A stretch of DNA of 64,000 nt from Odoribacter sp. (GTDB taxonomy: Bacteria; Bacteroidota; Bacteroidia; Bacteroidales; Marinifilaceae): contig JAHHTT010000004.1 in NCBI GenBank assembly GCA_020024465.1, positions 11,017 through 75,016 of the forward strand, in the 5' to 3' direction. Each line of letters begins with the position of its first letter. Position 1 is the first letter of the stretch. The notes below the pieces were generated by a model, which saw only the letters and a list, made by a program, of their open reading frames with translations, made no database searches and had not been told where the DNA came from. This document shows, piece after piece, positions 8,988 through 16,571 of the stretch. The position numbers and the translations under genes were made by a program.

Positions 8988-9992
8988 TCAAAATACCCCT
9001 TTGACTTCGTTATTATTATGCGGGATATACAACAACGGCGATAGCACTTGGTAATATGTTTCATTATCCTTTTTGTATTTGACTTTCAGAACTTCTTCCA
9101 TACGGTCTTTGCGTTGCAGGTAAGCTAATTTCCCATTGCCACAAATCACAACTTCATAATTTTCAAAATCTTCAAAAGGATAAATTTCCCAATCTGTTAT
9201 ATTGCAATCATAGTGGAACAACTCTTTGTGGGTATCTAAAAACATTAATTCTTTGTATTCTTTTGGAGTGGAATAACAACACTCAATATGCAAAGGTAAA
9301 ATAGGTGAAATTATATCTTTCATATATTGTGCAAATTGTCCGGCAACCAACATATCATAAATGTTGCGGTAATATGCCACAACCTTGGATTCAAGGTCAG
9401 GAACGCTGTGAAGATCCTTGGCTGTAGACAAAATATGCCGGTGGTCAAATGGCAAATCAGCAGTGAATTTGAGGGTGTCGCAATAATAGGATGCACTTTC
9501 TCTGATTTCTTTTCCTTTCATTTCAAGTTGGCCGACAATACCATCTTTCACTTTCCCGATAAAGCCTTTACTCGAATCATAATAATAGCCGACATCGTAA
9601 GCATCCTTTTTATCATTAAAAAATATGATTGCAGCGGTAATCCCAGCATCTTTACTTATGGCTGTTTGACCTTCCTGTGGAAATACTTCCACACTCAGAG
9701 TATGCTCTCCACCATACATTAGCCTGTAGTTGATGTCAATTGGCATCCAAAATCCTTCATCTTTATCCTTAAGGATGAAATTTATGGGAATATCATCCAG
9801 TTTAAGAAGCATCCGGCATCCCATTTTATAGAATACGAGCCAGTAATATGGCTGATATTCATGCTTGGGGGCTTTCTTGAAACTCTCAGATATCATGGTT
9901 TCAACCTGTTTTATCTCCTTTCCTCTTTTCGTTTGAAGCAAACTGCATCCGCATAATGATGCGACGAGTATGGTAAGAATCATTGATTTCAT
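8988..9992 (-). CDS. Putative lipoprotein of unknown function
   Basis: 334 residues with a lipoprotein signal peptide (MKSMILTILVASLCGC, lipobox LCGC, Cys about 16), so it is probably anchored in the outer or inner membrane. The mature part is hydrophilic, with mixed alpha/beta character and many aromatic residues (YQPYYWLVFYK, DGFWMPIDINYRLMYGGEHTLSVEVFPQEGQ-type segments). No catalytic motif or known family was recognised. It is the last gene of the minus-strand run starting at 18245, 110 bases after a frameshifted remnant. Base composition is more A/T-rich than the middle of the run. Function is unknown. Confidence 0.7.
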   Translation of the reverse strand: MKSMILTILVASLCGCSLLQTKRGKEIKQVETMISESFKKAPKHEYQPYYWLVFYKMGCRMLLKLDDIPINFILKDKDEGFWMPIDINYRLMYGGEHTLSVEVFPQEGQTAISKDAGITAAIIFFNDKKDAYDVGYYYDSSKGFIGKVKDGIVGQLEMKGKEIRESASYYCDTLKFTADLPFDHRHILSTAKDLHSVPDLESKVVAYYRNIYDMLVAGQFAQYMKDIISPILPLHIECCYSTPKEYKELMFLDTHKELFHYDCNITDWEIYPFEDFENYEVVICGNGKLAYLQRKDRMEEVLKVKYKKDNETYYQVLSPLLYIPHNNNEVKGVF

Positions 9993-10002
9993 ATCATGTA
10001 TA

Positions 10003-10240
10003 TTATTGGTTTTCTACATTTATATACTTTTCATATTCAGAACCTTCGTACGGTGGGTCACCAAAACCTCGTGAGTTAATGGCAATATCAAATGTTTCAA
10101 TATCAGTAAATGTTATCTATGCTCCCCATCACCTTTTCGTGGTTGTAGCAGTACCCTGCACACGTGCTGAGCGCGGACAGGCAAAGTAGCCCGAATAATA
10201 GGGCAATGGCTGCCAGAGCGGGAATTTTTGCCATTTTCAT
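10003..10240 (-). pseudogene. Frameshifted small exported-protein gene
   Basis: Frame one starts at 10240 with a good signal-like N-terminus (MKMAKIPALAAIALLFGLL, then CLSALSTCAGYCYNHEK) and stops at 10103 after 45 residues. The +1 frame is open from 10116 to the stop at 10003. It reads ITFTDIETFDIAINSRG and then GFGDPPYEGSEYEKYINVENQ-like protein text that looks coding. A single-base shift near 10112-10120 would join them into one protein of about 82 residues that fills the gap between its neighbours. This may be a genuine decayed gene, a programmed shift or a sequencing error. If no shift occurs, the 45-residue peptide is what remains. Confidence 0.5.
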
Positions 10241-10273
10241 GTGATTTAAAATTAGCTCATTATAGCCTGTCCC

Positions 10274-10978
10274 TTATCTCTTGAACATTTTTCTCTCCAA
10301 TTTTTGCAATTCGTTTATTGCCTCAATGTGAGGACCATCTACTTTGATAAGTAAATCTTCAAATTCTTTTTTTGCCCGGAAAAATTTTACGATGTCCTCG
10401 CTTTCCATGAACAGTCCGATATATTCGTCGTTCTGCTTCCAAAGATACACGGGTATGTCTTTGCCATTTGATACCATCGAGTTTATCAGAATATTTTCAA
10501 GTTCGTCTTTACCTGTTTCTGCTTTTTTCAGAACGGGTCTGCCATATTTCCGTCCGGCAGCTTTTACCAGTATCTCGAAGCCTGTTTTGTCCATCTTCGT
10601 TTCGCAGTCCATCGCTATTAATTTGCCTTGTGCATTTGTTTTCAAATTTAGTTTTCCAAAATCGGTATCACAAAAAGTTGCTTTTTTGGTAGCGATACTG
10701 TCCGTACTTATATAAAATACTAAAATCGGATATTTCTCAGTTCTCGAAACATACATGTCTTTTGTGTATTTCACATAGCGATAGTGTACTTCTTTGCTGT
10801 CGCTCTCCGGTTTGGGATGATTGAAATCAATAAATGGAGAGCAAAAGCGTTCCACATGGATGTCATAGTCCGGGTTATCCATGTTGATAATCTGTTTGTC
10901 CGATTGTGCATGGGCTGTTGTGCCGGATAAGCATAAAAAGGCTGTCAATCCAAAGATGATAAGTGTTTTAATTTTCAT
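10274..10978 (-). CDS. Exported protein of unknown function, related to the N-terminus of the 413-residue TonB-C protein
   Basis: 234 residues with a Sec signal peptide ending AHAQ, so periplasmic or beyond. No named domain was recognised. The middle part (DFGKLNLKTNAQGKLIAM, then about 20 residues, then AAGRKYGRPV) lines up with a segment of the protein encoded at 11876-13018 (FGNFEFPYTGMVANKSGKLI, then LAEKYGQKC). The two therefore appear to share a domain and probably arose by duplication. It follows the AraC-type regulator by 13 bases in the same run. No catalytic residues are evident; function is unknown. Confidence 0.7.
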   Translation of the reverse strand: MKIKTLIIFGLTAFLCLSGTTAHAQSDKQIINMDNPDYDIHVERFCSPFIDFNHPKPESDSKEVHYRYVKYTKDMYVSRTEKYPILVFYISTDSIATKKATFCDTDFGKLNLKTNAQGKLIAMDCETKMDKTGFEILVKAAGRKYGRPVLKKAETGKDELENILINSMVSNGKDIPVYLWKQNDEYIGLFMESEDIVKFFRAKKEFEDLLIKVDGPHIEAINELQKLERKMFKR

Positions 10979-10991
10979 GATTGATATTTTA

Positions 10992-11864
10992 CTATGTATT
11001 TCTGGTCTTTCGGATATTTACAGGAGTATCACCGAGATTCCGCTTACAGAAGTCCGACAGGTAAGACTGGTTCGCAAAGCCGCATCGTTCGGCTATCTCC
11101 TGCAAGGGAAGGTGTGTTGTCCTTAACAGTTTCAGTACCTGTTCGGATCGTTTCTGCCGGAGCCACTGGGCAACCGGACAGTTGAACAATCTCAAGAATG
11201 TCCGACGGAAGGTAACGGTGCTGTTTGCTCCGCATAGTTCCGCCAGTTCTTCTGCAGTCTTCGCTTCAGTATGGCATTCTATCACTTTCTGAATGAAAGA
11301 ATGGTCGGTATGGATACCGAGCAGTTCTTCCGCTTGCAAAACGACCTTACGGTTGATATGTTCGTAGGAGGCATCGAGCAGTTTGAATGATACCTCAATG
11401 CCTTCTGCCGGCTCGGAAGCGGAAGGCATTCCGCACAGTATTCTCGCTTCGCGGAAGTAGTAGAGCATTCTGTGATAGATGGCTTCCAGATGCTCCTTGC
11501 GGTGTTTTTGCAACAATCGGCACAAGGTCAGTAACTCTTCTACGCAGCAATAATGCGTGTACCATATTTGCAGGCGCATGACATAGCGGGTGGATTCCGT
11601 TTCTCCGGCTTCCATGAATAGTTCCAGCCATCTCGCAAATTCTTGCTGTTCACGGGTAATTGCTTCGGGAAGCTCGTTCATCCATCCGGCAATCGTATTC
11701 ATGAATTCCGTGTCCGATGCAAAGGGATGCAGTTGCCGCTCTCTTTTTTCCTCCGGCATATCCTTGGATATGGTCACACAAAGCATACGCAGATGTGCTT
11801 CCAGAGAATCGTCCGGTTGCAGGCGTGAAAGGAGATAACCGCTTATTGAAAATCTTTTGTCCAT
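10992..11864 (-). CDS. AraC-family transcriptional regulator
   Basis: 290-residue regulator whose last 100 residues form two helix-turn-helix motifs of the AraC/XylS type: AEELAELCGANSTVTFRR (first HTH) and LPLQEIAERCGFANQSYL (second HTH), followed by SDFCKRNLGDTPVNIRK. The N-terminal 185 residues are helical and match no sensor domain I recognise; the segment is not a cupin. It is embedded in the operon of exported proteins, 11 bases after one gene and 13 before the next, so it is probably co-transcribed and may control this operon. The DNA target and signal are unknown. Confidence 0.9.
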   Translation of the reverse strand: MDKRFSISGYLLSRLQPDDSLEAHLRMLCVTISKDMPEEKRERQLHPFASDTEFMNTIAGWMNELPEAITREQQEFARWLELFMEAGETESTRYVMRLQIWYTHYCCVEELLTLCRLLQKHRKEHLEAIYHRMLYYFREARILCGMPSASEPAEGIEVSFKLLDASYEHINRKVVLQAEELLGIHTDHSFIQKVIECHTEAKTAEELAELCGANSTVTFRRTFLRLFNCPVAQWLRQKRSEQVLKLLRTTHLPLQEIAERCGFANQSYLSDFCKRNLGDTPVNIRKTRNT

Positions 11865-11875
11865 ACAGGGAAAAT

Positions 11876-13018
11876 TTATCGGTTCTCAAACCTGAGGGCT
11901 ACTGTCATGCGAAATGCCACGGGTTCTCCGTTCCGGATGGCAGGTATGAATTCGGGAAGACGTTTGATGGCATACAGTGCCGCAACTTCCAGATCGGGCG
12001 ATGTGGTTTCCCGGTTTTCCACCTTGGCATCTTTCGCTTTGCCGTCCTTCCCCACCGTGAACGATACGCTTACATTCCCTTCGGCATTTCCTTGGTTTCC
12101 GATGCCGGCATTGTAGGCCATCCAATGACGCACGGCAAGTCTGAAATCCGGGAAATCCGCAAATCGCCCTTCCTTGAACTTGGGAAGTTCCCCGTCCGGA
12201 ATGTTCATATATCCCTTGACGGTGTCCGGGACAAGGTCTTCCTCTGTAAACAGCTCGCCGGTGTTGTATATGCCTGCTGTCGGATTGATTTCCATGCTCC
12301 TGACATCTGATGAAAGGTCATTGAAATACATCCAGTCTCCGGTCCTGATGCAGTCGATGAACGGGTCATATTTCGTCTTTGTCACCATCAGGTGCACTTC
12401 GTACCAAGTATGAGGCCGGCTGCCTCCGCCGATAATTTTCCGTTCTCCCTTTTCGTTCTCTTCAAGGTAAATTACGGCATCCAGGTGCTCTGGAACAGGC
12501 TTGCATACAAATAGTTGGATGGTCCTATCATTCACGTACCACCCATAATTCCGGTCTCCGAAATACTCTTCTGCCATATAGCATTTCTGACCGTATTTTT
12601 CTGCCAAGGCATATAAAAGCGAATCCACTGCTGCCGTTCCGTCCAGCCTTCCCTGTGCCAGAATGCCGATCAGTTTTCCTGATTTGTTTGCCACCATGCC
12701 GGTATAAGGGAATTCAAAGTTCCCGAAGCGGGCAAGTACCTCTCCGTAGAATGTATCTATCGAACTGTATTGATAAATGACCGCCTTTTTTCCTTCCCCG
12801 GTTTTGCATTTCACTTTATCCTTTCCGAAATAGCGGAATGATTTGTTATAATTTCCATCGTATGGCCTTGCCTTGGAATAATACTTGTCCACATTCATTC
12901 CGAACACCACATTTTCCAAATCGTATGCACCCTCACCCCAGTATTGAGGTTGTGCGACACTAATGCCGCAAAAGAAACTCAAGAGTCCCATGATAAAAAC
13001 AGTTTTTATGATTTGCAT
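11876..13018 (-). CDS. Exported protein with C-terminal TonB-C-like domain
   Basis: About 380 residues from the chosen start (MQIIKTVFIMGLLSFFCGISVAQ), which gives a proper signal peptide; the longer frame from 13117 would overlap the Gly-rich end of the previous gene. The N-terminal half shares a segment with the 234-residue protein at 10274. The last 80 residues (NVSVSFTVGKDGKAKDAKV, then PDLEVAALYAIKRLPEFIPAI) fit the TonB C-terminal fold. There is no N-terminal membrane anchor or Pro-rich spacer after the signal, so it cannot act as a classical energy-transducing TonB. Function is unknown. Confidence 0.75.
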   Translation of the reverse strand: MQIIKTVFIMGLLSFFCGISVAQPQYWGEGAYDLENVVFGMNVDKYYSKARPYDGNYNKSFRYFGKDKVKCKTGEGKKAVIYQYSSIDTFYGEVLARFGNFEFPYTGMVANKSGKLIGILAQGRLDGTAAVDSLLYALAEKYGQKCYMAEEYFGDRNYGWYVNDRTIQLFVCKPVPEHLDAVIYLEENEKGERKIIGGGSRPHTWYEVHLMVTKTKYDPFIDCIRTGDWMYFNDLSSDVRSMEINPTAGIYNTGELFTEEDLVPDTVKGYMNIPDGELPKFKEGRFADFPDFRLAVRHWMAYNAGIGNQGNAEGNVSVSFTVGKDGKAKDAKVENRETTSPDLEVAALYAIKRLPEFIPAIRNGEPVAFRMTVALRFENR

Positions 13019-13046
13019 GTTTTTTTGTTGATATTGATATACTGTA

Positions 13047-14303
13047 TTAGAAACGGCTGGATGAGCCGCCGCCTCCGGACGAACCTCCTCCGAAACTGCC
13101 TCCGCCTCCGCCACCACCGGAGCCGCCCGAACGGCTGGAAGAGGTGCTGATTTTCGGTATTGTATAGCCTACAATGTATTCGGCATTGCAACACATACAT
13201 TTATGACGGGCTTCCATCAGTCCCTCTGATGAAGTGGTGGCTTTTATAATAGTTCGATATCTTTCTTCCTTGTGCAGCGTTATGTGTCTACAGGATGGAC
13301 AGCATTCATAGCTGTCCTTTTTAAGCGGTATTCGGATTTTTACCTCTTCACCGCAAGCAGAGCACCGGTAGATGCGGATGTAAGCCGTTTTCAGCTTTGT
13401 CTCTTTCCGTTCGCTGTCAGTCAGCCGTTTCATATCCTTTACCAACTCATGCAAAGGAATCTCCCGGAGGGTTTCCCGGTTGCATTTCGGGCATGTCCGG
13501 CTGCGCCTGAGGATCTTTTGTTTCTGTATGCCGAAATACCAGCAGGCAATACCCAGAATAGCGGGCCATACCGGTACCAGCCAGAACAGTCCGAGCAGAG
13601 TGCGTACAGTAAAGGGTTTTCGGGTAGCCAGCAAGGTCAGTGCGGCTTCCGGCCCTTTGTCTTTCGGCGTCATCCTGTGTACCGCTGATTTCCAGACAAA
13701 CCAGTTTATAAGTATCAGCATCAGGGCAAACACCGTAAAGACCAGGGAAGGGGTGGTACGCCGGAACTTTTTTATCCACGCTTCCGGAGGTGCTGTCTGA
13801 TAGTCGCTCCCGTACAGGACTGCTGCCACCGCCTTGATGCCTTCAAGCATTCCCGTATTCCAGTCATTTTCTCGAAGATGCGGCACCATGGTTTCCATCT
13901 GTATTCTTTTACAAATGACATCCGGCAATACTCCCTCCAGTCCGTATCCGGTCTTGAAGGTGATATCCCGAATATCCCGGGTCAGCAGAATCAGCAGTCC
14001 GTTGTCATCTTCCGCCTTGCCGACACCCCATTGGTTGAATAGCGTAACGGCAAATTCATGCGGTTCCTCTTCTCCTATGCTGTTCAAGGCGACAACTGCC
14101 ACTTCGATGGTCAGGGAGTCTTCCAATTGTTGCAGTATGTGGTTGATTTTATTTTTCGTTTCACTATCCAATAGATGGTCAGGGTCGGATACCCAATTGT
14201 CCGCATCGTATGTCTTGGGGTTGGGTACATCATCGACCATTCCCCATGCCATCGGGCAGAGTCCCAGCAGAATGGCTATGCAGATTATAAGTTTTCGTAT
14301 CAT
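13047..14303 (-). CDS. TPM-domain membrane protein with zinc ribbons and Gly/Ser-rich tail
   Basis: 418 residues. A signal peptide (MIRKLIICIAILLGLCPMAWG) is followed by a TPM (YgcG/Psb32-type) domain at about residues 30-165: WVSDPDHLLDSETKNKINHIL, EVAVVALNSIG, NGLLILL, YGLEGVLPD. Two membrane helices follow (about 190-212 and 240-262). Next come four Cys pairs, CPKC, CSAC, CPSC and CMCC, that look like two zinc ribbons, and the protein ends in a long Gly/Ser tail common in this family. TPM proteins are linked to envelope or photosystem maintenance, and some are phosphatases; the exact role is unknown. The start overlaps the stop of the upstream membrane gene by 4 bases. Confidence 0.85.
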   Translation of the reverse strand: MIRKLIICIAILLGLCPMAWGMVDDVPNPKTYDADNWVSDPDHLLDSETKNKINHILQQLEDSLTIEVAVVALNSIGEEEPHEFAVTLFNQWGVGKAEDDNGLLILLTRDIRDITFKTGYGLEGVLPDVICKRIQMETMVPHLRENDWNTGMLEGIKAVAAVLYGSDYQTAPPEAWIKKFRRTTPSLVFTVFALMLILINWFVWKSAVHRMTPKDKGPEAALTLLATRKPFTVRTLLGLFWLVPVWPAILGIACWYFGIQKQKILRRSRTCPKCNRETLREIPLHELVKDMKRLTDSERKETKLKTAYIRIYRCSACGEEVKIRIPLKKDSYECCPSCRHITLHKEERYRTIIKATTSSEGLMEARHKCMCCNAEYIVGYTIPKISTSSSRSGGSGGGGGGGSFGGGSSGGGGSSSRF

Positions 14304-14950
14304 TCAGTGTCTCCTTTCTCATTATTATCCATATCGACCGGTCTGAAAAAACGTCTGCTGTCTTTTTCATCGTATTCTTTCAATTTCTCACCGTTCATTT
14401 CCAACAGGAAGGCGACGAATCCGGAAAACCCGAGCAGGCACATTGCACAGAAAAATAAAAGCAGAAGCATCCAGCCCCAGCCAATATCGTCAAACATGGG
14501 TGAGGCAAACCTCATGCAGATAATATAGGCAAAGCCGAATGTCGCAGCCAGCGTTCCCAATGCCATTATGGGCAGCAGCAGGATTCCTGCCAGTGTTTTC
14601 CATATCAGTTTGCAGAATTTGGGATGATGGCCTGTGACAGCATAGCCTACCAAAGAGCAGACTGTGGCAGATACCAATATCATGATCAGACTGATAAAAC
14701 CCGCCATCAACCATTCTGCCGGAGAAGCGGCAACAAGCGCCCCTCTGCTCTCTGCAAAGATATCGGCGAATAATCCTTTGTTGATGATAAGGTGTCCCAA
14801 GCTGTACAGGACTGTAGTCAGAGCAAATACAATCATAATAATAAAGCCCGCAGCCAGACAGCCTAACGGCTCTTTGGAGTCCTGCTTCCTTCTCCAGATA
14901 ACCAATCCGGATATCAGGACCTGGAATATGATCAGAATATATCCTCCCAT
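14300..14950 (-). CDS. Integral membrane protein of unknown function
   Basis: About 216 residues from the internal start MGGYILIIFQ. That start lies 8 bases past the stop of the preceding gene; the longer frame from 15013 would overlap that gene by 55 bases. Four to five hydrophobic helices are visible (IIFQVLISGLVIW, LAAGFIIMIVFALTTVL, WLMAGFISLIMILVSATVCSL, ILLLPIMALGTLAATFGF, WMLLLLFFCAMCLLGFSGF), with a charged C-terminal tail. The stop overlaps the TPM gene start (ATGA), which suggests the two membrane proteins are made together and may act together. No family was recognised. Confidence 0.75.
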   Translation of the reverse strand: MGGYILIIFQVLISGLVIWRRKQDSKEPLGCLAAGFIIMIVFALTTVLYSLGHLIINKGLFADIFAESRGALVAASPAEWLMAGFISLIMILVSATVCSLVGYAVTGHHPKFCKLIWKTLAGILLLPIMALGTLAATFGFAYIICMRFASPMFDDIGWGWMLLLLFFCAMCLLGFSGFVAFLLEMNGEKLKEYDEKDSRRFFRPVDMDNNEKGDTE

Positions 14951-14958
14951 GGGTTCTG

Positions 14959-16545
14959 TCAGTTGAAAATGACGGGGACCGTAGCGATAAAGGAGATGGC
15001 TTTCTCTTTCCACTTGGCTGGAACAAATTTCATGCTGTAAATGCAGTTGTAGACCGCTTTTGCCAATAGCGGGTGAGGGTCGCCGTTTATTTTCACATTA
15101 CTGACAACGCCGTCAGCCCCGATAGTTACTTCCGCCGTCATTCTTCCGGTAATTCCTTGCTCAATTGCCTCTTCAGGCTTCCTGAGCAATTGTGCCAGAA
15201 TTATATGCCATTCGTCCGGCATTCCTGTCTGCGGGTTGATGGGCTTGGCTGGTTGGAAATCAGGACTGAAATAATCCACTTCCTCCATCTCTTCCGGTTC
15301 GGTTTGCTTTTTATTGTCCGATGATTTTCCTGTGCACAACCATTCGATAAGTTCGTTGCATCGCTCGCGGTTGATTATTAACCGGGATGCTTCGCCTTCC
15401 GCTGGGGCAAATACGGTTATCTCGGCAATTTTCCGTCTCTTTTCGTCCGGCATATAGAGCAACAGACTATCCCCCTGCAAGGCAGTCCTGTAGTGTTTTC
15501 CCATCACTCCGGTAGCGTCTGTACCGTCATTTCCCTCAGAAACTTCATCTCCCATAAAGTGTTTCAAGGTCTCTTCCAGGTTGTTCGGGTCGATGCTTTT
15601 TTCTTTCAACCACTCTTCAAACGTAATTTTCCCTATACTATTTTTCAGAATCTTGTCCAAATCTCCTGTTGTGGCTGTTGAAGAGGACGGCTCGTACCAG
15701 TTCCCGTCCCTGTGATAAAGGCAATCCATGCCTCTCAGTTTGTCGAGAGTCTCTGCGTCTGTGGAAATGATGAAGCCGTTGCTGTCAACCTTTTCTATGG
15801 AAAAAGTTTTGCTGTCCCAAGTCACCTGTACCGGTTTGTTTCCAAAATCCTTTATGGGTACTGTGATGCGGTCATACTCCTGAGGCATGTAGAAAGACAA
15901 GGAGATGTGTCCTCCTGCAATTTCCTGATAAGGAACAGTTAGCGGTATCTGCAATCCGAACCATATATTCAACATGTCTTTGTTCCGGGCATAGTCGCCG
16001 CCCTCAAGCAGATAGATATTTTCATCCGGGAGTATATAGACCGGTTTACCCTGCTTGTCAGTCAGATGAAGCTGCAAATCAGTTTCCAGGTCGAAGAAAA
16101 GTTCTTTGCAGAATCCCGTAATGTTCCCGTTCTCATCCTCATGATAATACTTTTCCCACAGGCCGGATCCTTGCCGACCGCCGAAATATGAAGATACATC
16201 TTCTTCTTTGCCCCTTAGCATGAGGTTGCAGAAGATAGGAGAATCCTTGTTCGGCTCTATGAATACCTTGTCCAAACACATGAACAGTCTTGACAGGCCG
16301 TCTTTAAAGCTCTTGTGCTTGAATTTGTCCGTCCATTTTTCCCAAGGGAGCATATTCTGTTTGAACTCTTGGTTTTCTGTCAATGAATCAAATTCGCCGA
16401 ATGCCGTTCCTGTCTCGAACTGATAGAGCACTTCAAGTTGCTCCATGGCCTCTTTTTTCTCTTCTTCTGTCATCTTCGTTTTGTTTTGTGCCCATGCTCC
16501 AAATATCATAAAGGCAAGCAGCACGGTTGATAATAATCTTTTCAT
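14959..16545 (-). CDS. Exported protein with C-terminal TonB-C-like domain
   Basis: About 528 residues starting MKRLLSTVLLAFMIFGAWAQ, a clean signal peptide; the 22 codons upstream would put charged residues in front of it. The main body (about residues 25-425) matches no family I know. The last 100 residues (FQPAKPINPQTGMPDEW, then TAEVTIGADGVVSNVKI, then YSMKFVPAKW) are a TonB-C-like module clearly related to the end of the next protein upstream in the operon (16572-18245). No membrane anchor other than the signal is seen, so it is probably periplasmic. It lies 26 bases after that paralogue. Function is unknown. Confidence 0.75.
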   Translation of the reverse strand: MKRLLSTVLLAFMIFGAWAQNKTKMTEEEKKEAMEQLEVLYQFETGTAFGEFDSLTENQEFKQNMLPWEKWTDKFKHKSFKDGLSRLFMCLDKVFIEPNKDSPIFCNLMLRGKEEDVSSYFGGRQGSGLWEKYYHEDENGNITGFCKELFFDLETDLQLHLTDKQGKPVYILPDENIYLLEGGDYARNKDMLNIWFGLQIPLTVPYQEIAGGHISLSFYMPQEYDRITVPIKDFGNKPVQVTWDSKTFSIEKVDSNGFIISTDAETLDKLRGMDCLYHRDGNWYEPSSSTATTGDLDKILKNSIGKITFEEWLKEKSIDPNNLEETLKHFMGDEVSEGNDGTDATGVMGKHYRTALQGDSLLLYMPDEKRRKIAEITVFAPAEGEASRLIINRERCNELIEWLCTGKSSDNKKQTEPEEMEEVDYFSPDFQPAKPINPQTGMPDEWHIILAQLLRKPEEAIEQGITGRMTAEVTIGADGVVSNVKINGDPHPLLAKAVYNCIYSMKFVPAKWKEKAISFIATVPVIFN

Positions 16546-16571
16546 GATGAATGGTCGTAATTTTGTTGTCA

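Noticed and set aside
8847..9064. Small frames on both strands beyond the lipoprotein gene
   Set aside because: They overlap the end of the real gene and show no conserved motif; likely chance.
13050..13150. GC-rich run of repeated GGN/AGC-like codons, looking like a DNA repeat
   Set aside because: It is the coding end of the TPM protein (Gly/Ser tail), a normal family feature.
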